Part shown: positions 58,140 through 64,000 of the stretch, piece after piece
Layout: every line of letters starts with the position of its first letter
Numbering within the stretch: position 1 is the stretch's first letter
NCBI RefSeq assembly: GCF_036588685.1
Contig: NC_086383.1
Coordinates: 47,946,448 to 48,010,447 of the forward strand
DNA length: 64,000 nucleotides
Direction: 5' to 3'
Origin: Mytilus trossulus
Taxonomy: Eukaryota; Mollusca; Bivalvia; Mytilida; Mytilidae
Notes under the pieces: generated by a model
What the model was told of the DNA's origin: nothing
The model's input: only the letters and a program-made list of their open reading frames with translations
The model's database searches: none
Made by a program: the position numbers and the translations under genes

Positions 58140-58265
58140 AAATATATTAAAACATTTGTTCTGAGTGATTGACCCAAATGTAGCGGCATTATCTACGGCA
58201 TTTGGTCTCTTGTGGGTAGTTGTCTCGTTGGCAATCACACCATACCTCAATCTTTCATATAAAAG
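58140..58265. repeat. Dispersed repeat tail (TTGTCTCGTTGGCAATCACA)
   Basis: GTAGCGGCATTATCTACGGC, TTGTGGGTAGTTGTCTCG and TTGGCAATCACACCATACC. Related tails lie at 63838-63930 and 13330-13385, and in reverse orientation at 3948 and 19750. Confidence 0.65.
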
Positions 58266-58425
58266 CACAAAAAAAGCAGACACTTATTTGATTTTCACTC
58301 TTTATGTTCAGAGCAAATACCAGATGTGTTTCAATTCTCTTCTTTTAAGAAATCAACCTAATTACGAAATCTTGTTTGAACGAATCCATAAACCTTAAAC
58401 TTAAGCCATTGATGAAGAACTCGGG

Positions 58426-58560
58426 CCTCACGGTCATAAAACTTTCGAGCATGATTTTTGTACTCAAAGACTCGAAAATCAGCCAATCAAATTGCTGGAT
58501 TTCATATTTCGAGTATTTGTGCTCCGAGTACTGAGCAAAATTTTATGCCTTCGATGCCAG
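58426..58560. repeat. Possible small imperfect foldback
   Basis: CATAAAACTTTCGAGCATGA (58435 onward) and, read inverted, the stretch ending TTTTATG near 58545 are partly complementary, with TCGAAAA/TTTCGAG inside. A MITE-like origin is possible but the arms are diverged. Confidence 0.4.
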
Positions 58561-58565
58561 GCGAA

Positions 58566-59189
58566 CCCTGCAAAATAATCACGTTTCACCTGACAACCAT
58601 TTCATACACCAAATATATATGACAAAATCTCAGAGACGGACCTTACCACAAAAGTTAGCACTGACGTTTGTTCTTCAAAATAAGAATGAGATGAAATTAA
58701 TTATTCAAGACGGATATTATCTACAATAACTCCAAACAACAAAAAATATGAAAATGAATCAAAGTTAACCAGTGAAATGCGTCAATGATGGTATTATTTG
58801 GTCTGAATATTTGCAAAAGTTCCTTTAAAATCCAGACAGATCTACACTTTCACCATCAATCATCAATTTGTCAAACAACCATTAATCTAATTACATGTAC
58901 ATTTATACAGCAATATATGATATCATCTACTCAATTTGCATTTATATTTCCTTGTCATCTAGCTGATTCAATTCATAAAGGAATTAAAGGAGATGTGGGG
59001 TAAGCTTCAGTCAGACAGCAACTAAAGATAAATTATTATGAGGACACCATTAAAGTCCTGAAAACAAGGTAATTAAAATTTGCAAATAAGTGTAGGCACT
59101 TTAAAATGAAGAACTGCAATATATCAACTACTCTTAGGAACAATAATGCACACATTGTCATCATGGTCATATTAAGGATACCTCAAATG
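58566..59189. other. Intergenic, nothing recognised
   Basis: No gene or clear repeat. The open frame at 58785-59003 lacks support. Confidence 0.5.
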
Positions 59190-59194
59190 TCCTC

Positions 59195-60432
59195 CATGTG
59201 TAACCTTCAGAAAGCAGGAAATATGGGCCCCGACAGATCCAAATAAAAGGCACACATGACAACTGATCCCCAAAAAGGCACACATAACTCATCATAATAA
59301 AAGGCACACATGACAACTCATCCCAAACAAGGCACACATGACAACTCAACCCCAACAAGGCACACATGACAACTCAACCCCAACAAGGCACACATGACAA
59401 CTCAACCCCAACAAGGCACACATGACAACTCATCCCCAACAAGGCACACATGACAACTCAACCCCAACAAGGCACACATGACAACTCAACCCCAACAAGG
59501 CACACATGACAACTCAACCCCAACAAGGCACACATGACAACTCAACCCCAACAAGGCACACATGACAACTCAACCCCAACAAGGCACACATGACAACTCA
59601 TCCCAAAAAGGGACATAAAACAACTCATCCCAAAAAAGACACACATTACAACTCATCCCAAAAAAGACACACATAACAACTCATCCCAAAAAAGACACAC
59701 ATAACAACTCATCCCTGAAAAGGAATACATAATAATTCATCCCCTAAAAAGGGACAAATGACAACTCATCCCAAAAAAGGCACACATAATAACTCAACTC
59801 AATAAAAGGCACACATGACAACTCATCCCCAAAGAGGCAGACATGACAACTCATCCCCAAAGAGGCAGACATGATAACTCATCCCAAAAAGAACGCACAT
59901 GACAACTCATCCCTAAAAAAGGCACACATGACAACTCATCCCCAAAAAGGCACACATGACAACTCATCCCAAAAAAGGCAAACATGACAACTCATCCCCA
60001 TAAAGGAACACATGACAACTCATCCCCAAAAGGGCAAGTATAATAACTTTCCTAATAAAAGGCACACATGACAACTCCTCCCAAAAGAGGCACACATGAC
60101 AACTCAACCCAAAATAAAGCACACATGACAAACCAACCCTAAAAAAGCGCACATGAAAACCCATCCCAAAAGAGGCACACATGACAACTCATCCCCCAAA
60201 ATAACACATGAAAACTCATCCCCAAAGAGGCACACTTGACAACACAACCCAAAAAAAAGGCACACATGACAACTCATCCCCCAAAAGGCACACATAACAA
60301 CTCATACCCCAAAAGGTGCACATGACAACTCATCCCTAAAAAGGCACACATGACAACTCATCCCCAATAAGGCACACATGACATCTCATCCCCCCAAAAG
60401 CACACATAACAACAACTCATCCCCAATAAATT
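59195..60432. repeat. Minisatellite, about 28-bp units, over 40 copies
   Basis: The unit is GGCACACATGACAACTCA followed by (A/T)CCCCAACAA. A homogeneous core of 28-bp copies (about 59330-59595) is flanked by increasingly diverged units of 26-29 bp that reach about 60430. Short minus-strand frames rich in Cys-His-Val-Cys are produced by the repeat and are not genes. It lies about 1.6 kb downstream of the BTB gene's stop. Confidence 0.93.
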
Positions 60433-61172
60433 GCTTTAATACCTAGTGCAGCTGGATACCACCACAGAGGTCCAAGCCTGAACAGTTGGGGTATAAATGG
60501 GCACAATATTCACACTTGATACAGGTCTATAATGGAATTTGACACAAAATACATGTTGATTTCTGACACAGAATAACTGTAGTCAAAGAACTTAGAATTG
60601 GTTATATGATTTGAATTATTAATTTTTTGCTATGTGTAATACACCATGCTAATGAGAATTGACACCCCTAATTTTTTTTTATTTATCCCCCTTTTTTTTT
60701 TGCAATACTCTATGCTGTTGAGAATTAATTCCCTCCCCTAAAAAATTTAAAATGTAAAATCCCCTCAACCAATTTTTTCCCAAAAAAATATTTGAAGAAA
60801 TTTACTTTTTGAAATCTCAAAAAAATGTCCCTCCCCCCGCCCTACCAATTACTTTTTTACCCTTACTTTTTTCCAAAAAAAACCCCAATTCTTTTCCTCA
60901 AAATATGATCAAAATCTCAATTCAAATTTCCAATGGAGCTTGCAACCATAATTACCCATTTAATAATTAGTGTAAAGGAGGTAATCCAAATTGGACATTT
61001 ACTTAAATTGTCAAATTAACCAGGACACCCTTGTTTTTTGTTTATTAACATTTAACAAAGATCAAGTTTAAATTTTAGTGGCATCACATTTACTATTTTA
61101 GAGTTATGCTCCTTAACAGATTATGGAAAATTAAGTATATGTTTCATAATATTTGGTTGAGGCATCCTAAAG
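60433..61172. other. Low-complexity intergenic DNA
   Basis: T- and C-rich stretches (60670-60850) with CCCTCCCC-type runs. No gene. Confidence 0.55.
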
Positions 61173-61454
61173 TTAGGGAGCTACCATTTGATTTTTATGG
61201 GGGGGCTAGGATGAAAAATTTTGTCCTGCCTTTTTTTTAGCTGTAATCTCTGTCCTGCCTTTTTATTTTTCACTGTGTTCGATCCTGCCTTTTTTTTTAG
61301 TTTATCCTGACTTTTTTTTACCTAAATTGTCGTCCTGACTTTTTTTTTGGCAAGTGTCTCATCCTGACTTTTTTTTAACTCAAAACTCCTGTCCTGCCTA
61401 TTTTTTTCAAATTTCATCCTAGCCCCCCATAAAAATCAAATGGTAGCTTCCTTA
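61173..61454. mobile_element. MITE with about 43-bp TIRs
   Basis: The left end AGGGAGCTACCATTTGATTT continues through TTTATGGGGGGGCTAGGATG. The right end is its reverse complement with one or two differences (CATCCTAGCCCCCCATAAAA, TCAAATGGTAGCTTCC). The interior is a degenerate series of (G/A)TCCTG(C/A)CTTTTTTT phrases, about seven copies at about 25-35-bp spacing. Noncoding. Confidence 0.85.
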
Positions 61455-62024
61455 GAGAACAGAAACCAACTTTGGGACGTTAGGACAGTATGTGCATACT
61501 TTCAGATGGAGAAGGGTAAAACTTAATGCCCAGTCTGATATGACGGGGACATAATTAAAAATATTGGCAAACAGGAAGTAGAAATCTGACAGATAAGAGT
61601 GTCCAAATGTAAAAACTCATCAAGTGCTATAAAGCTGCTGACCAAATAAATAAGTTTCTGAGAAAAATGTATCAAAAAATAAAATATTTTGTGGACAAAT
61701 AGACCTTTTAAAAAGCAATTGTAATATACATGTAGCTCCTACTACTAGAGTGGGGGATATAGTTATCCCTTTTTATGAAATTGTTGTCACATACATTTTG
61801 TACCAACATCAACCTCTCTTTTTGGACAGATATATTTAAATCAAATGAGGCTGCCCTTAGTTACTTTTGATTTATGTTTACCCTGGCAAAAAATGGCTTC
61901 ATAATTCATTTTTTTTTTAACAGGTGTTTAAGATGAAGAATATTTATAAGTGATTTCTAATTGTGCAAGATGATAATATTATTGGGATTAAAAAAATCAA
62001 AACTTCTGAAAAATTGTATTTTGA
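61455..62024. other. 3' flank of the BTB-BACK gene
   Basis: AT-rich and likely partly 3' UTR of the minus-strand gene. No other feature. Confidence 0.5.
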
Positions 62025-63168
62025 TTAACAAGGATATAAAATTATATCATCTACAATATCAACTCCTTCACATGCTATCTTAACATCCTGAGAACTAGAT
62101 ATTTCTTTTTTGATCCATTTTTCTTTGTCTTCTGGGACTTCAGATTCTAATTCCTCCCAGTCTGTCTCCATTCTGTTTGTCATTAGACCGTCATTTTCTG
62201 TAATAACGACCTCTACTATGACAACAGTATCACCTTTTACTTGCTTTTCAACTGATATATAACTGTTTGAATATTCAGAGAAGTCGAGACAATACTTCTT
62301 ACCAAAACTTGTTCCCTTTATCTGACAGAATACTGATGCTATTTTAACAGGAGAATCTTGCTCTCGTCTCTTTTGTGGTAAGATGTTCAGTGCATTAATT
62401 TTGAACGGTTTGGCGGAATGTAAGTGAATCCTTAAACAGTTCCGTAAGTGTTTAGGCAATGCAGCCAGTATTGGTCTATGTGGAAGTTTTTCAACAACAT
62501 CTCTAAGTGTAATGACTTTTGAATCGTAACGGCTATTTGTAAGAAATACGTCTGGTAGATCCGGGCAATGCTTGCTTGTTGAGTTACTAGACATGATTCT
62601 TAGAAAAGTTAGTTGTTCCTTCTCTGTCAGTATTTTACTCGGGATAACTACTTCTGTAAAGTCCTCAATACTCATGTCTAGAAAACGAATCTGATATAAT
62701 ATATCTCCTAATATTTCTCTGCGTCTATCTTCAACATCCTTTTCAGCTTTACGTTTCTTAGAGTTTTGAGAATTTCTTTTTTCTAAAGGATCGCATGTCC
62801 AAACTTCTTCCTCGATTTTAGCATCGACCCACTTCATCATTCCATTAAATATAAGAATTTCATCAGTACAGAACCCATCACATTCTAGAATCTTTTTAAG
62901 ATTATCCTTGGAAAGATTTAGGAAATCTTCACTACTGATGATATCTGTTGCGTGTTTGCACAAAAAATTGTGGGATGAACTAGCCAATTCAAATAGAGCA
63001 AAGTCAGCAGCTTGTTGTAAAATGGTGCATGCATTGTGAAGACTGAGGTTTTGACGGAGATAACTTTCACAATCATTGGTCAAACTTTCCAGCTGATATT
63101 TCTGTGAAGCATGTAGGAGAGCACCCACAGTATCGGCATTTATAAACAATTTATCAGTGTAAACATGT
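62025..63168 (-). CDS. BTB-BACK domain protein, last exon
   Basis: The exon starts after acceptor TTTTATCTTTTCAG (AG at 63170-63169), completing a split codon, and stops at 62025. It encodes about 380 aa. The first 40 residues (HVYTDKLFINADTVGALLHA, then KYQLESLTNDCESYL) are the C-terminal end of a BTB/POZ fold. A BACK domain follows (about residues 45-150, with SRHNFL-type helix, FLNLSKDNLKKIL and FNGMMKWVDAKI). The C-terminal 200 residues, with a basic KKRKAEK stretch before them, are not recognised and may be a beta-rich substrate-binding region as in BTBD1/2/3/6 proteins. Such proteins often act as Cullin-3 adaptors. The N-terminal BTB exons are not visible in the remaining 830 bp. The apparent ATG at 63185 lies in the intron. 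Confidence 0.85.
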
Positions 63169-64000
63169 CTGAAAAGATAAAACACATCATTTTATATTTA
63201 TAACAATATTTCTAACATTTTTTTATAATTTACAGTAACATCATTACCTCATTGCGCTTCAAACTTGTGTTTTAGCTATCTTTAAAAAAGTCATGTATAT
63301 ACATATACAGGTAGGCTATATAGCTATAATAACTGTAGCAAGAGTTTGTTTAATTCATTTTGCCGAAGCATTTATACCATTAACATAATTACTAACATTA
63401 TATTTAATGTATATAGTGCACACATTGAACAAATAACTACTACTTGTGATTCACTCAACAGCAGAAAAAGTGATTTTAAACAGAACCACCCGTGTGCTTG
63501 CATGTGTTCACTGTATATAGATAGTGATGTTAAACCCTGCCTAATTATCAACCTGAAATTCAAAGATTTCATTAAAACTTAATTTTAGAATAATTCAGTC
63601 TCACTTTAAAGAAGGCAATTCACTTTTGAATTATTTAGTAACTTGTAATGTAATGGTCATTTTGCTAAGGTAAAAATGCATCACAAACACCAAATTATAG
63701 ATAAGCCCTAGATGATCAAATAGTTGTACATTTAAATTTGAAAAAAAACTGGTTAAGTCATAGAAATCAAAGACAATTCGTACTAAATAAAAGAGAGTTC
63801 AAGTTGTCACACTTTTTGTTAAAAAAAAAAGTCATCTGAAGATGAATGTCAGCTTACAGTTACTGCATCTGGTCTCTGGTGGATAGTAATCTAATTGGCA
63901 ATCATACCACATTTTCTTATTTTCATTTTCAAGAGAAAATGTGAGAATTTTAATGAAATACATGAAATATAGAATTAATATCAGTTGTGATTATTTAAGT
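63169..64000. other. Intron or 5' flank of the BTB-BACK gene, with one repeat tail
   Basis: Presumably intronic. 63838-63930 is a dispersed-repeat tail (GGTCTCTGGTGGATAGTAAT, CTAATTGGCAATCATACC) related to 58140-58265. No further BTB exon was found. Confidence 0.55.

Noticed and set aside
59167-60295. Cys/His-rich minus-strand frames
   Set aside because: Direct by-product of the 28-bp minisatellite; broken whenever the unit length changes.

Overview
The window looks like nuclear DNA of a marine bivalve, most likely a mussel (Mytilidae). It is AT-rich, its genes are split into introns with GT/AG sites, and it is crowded with dispersed repeats, foldback elements and minisatellites of bivalve style. 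The family impression comes from recalled repeat styles and was not checked against a database.

Four protein-gene loci are supported, all on the minus strand. (1) 15709-17043 is a large exon of a class B1 (secretin-family) GPCR. (2) 18811-19704 holds three phase-compatible 3' exons of an unrecognised basic-tailed protein. (3) 52179-55026 is a complete four-exon gene for a TMEM205-like membrane protein of 205 aa. (4) 62025-63168 is the terminal exon of a BTB-BACK protein. A weak candidate terminal exon lies on the plus strand at 25454-25559.

Most of the rest is mobile or repetitive. A complete 9.06-kb Ty3/gypsy element with a chromodomain (25824-34882, minus strand) has intact gag and pol, PBS, PPT, 4-bp target duplication and nearly identical LTRs. 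Its gag and pol share one frame and are separated by a single UAG followed by a hairpin. A 146-bp MITE sits in its 3' LTR, and the outermost 51 bp of its 5' LTR is inverted relative to the 3' LTR. Other elements are a decayed Tc1/mariner copy, a 1.5-kb TIR element, two SINE-related copies, an 87-bp perfect hairpin with 9-bp flanking repeats, several foldbacks, three long-unit tandem-repeat elements and two minisatellites.

The 39-48 kb interval is a rearranged block. It is an inverted duplication with arms of about 2.1-2.4 kb around a spacer that carries a broken copy of the last exon of the TMEM205-like gene. The intact gene lies about 8 kb to the right. No rRNA, functional tRNA or CRISPR was seen. 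All repeat boundaries and homologies were judged by eye.
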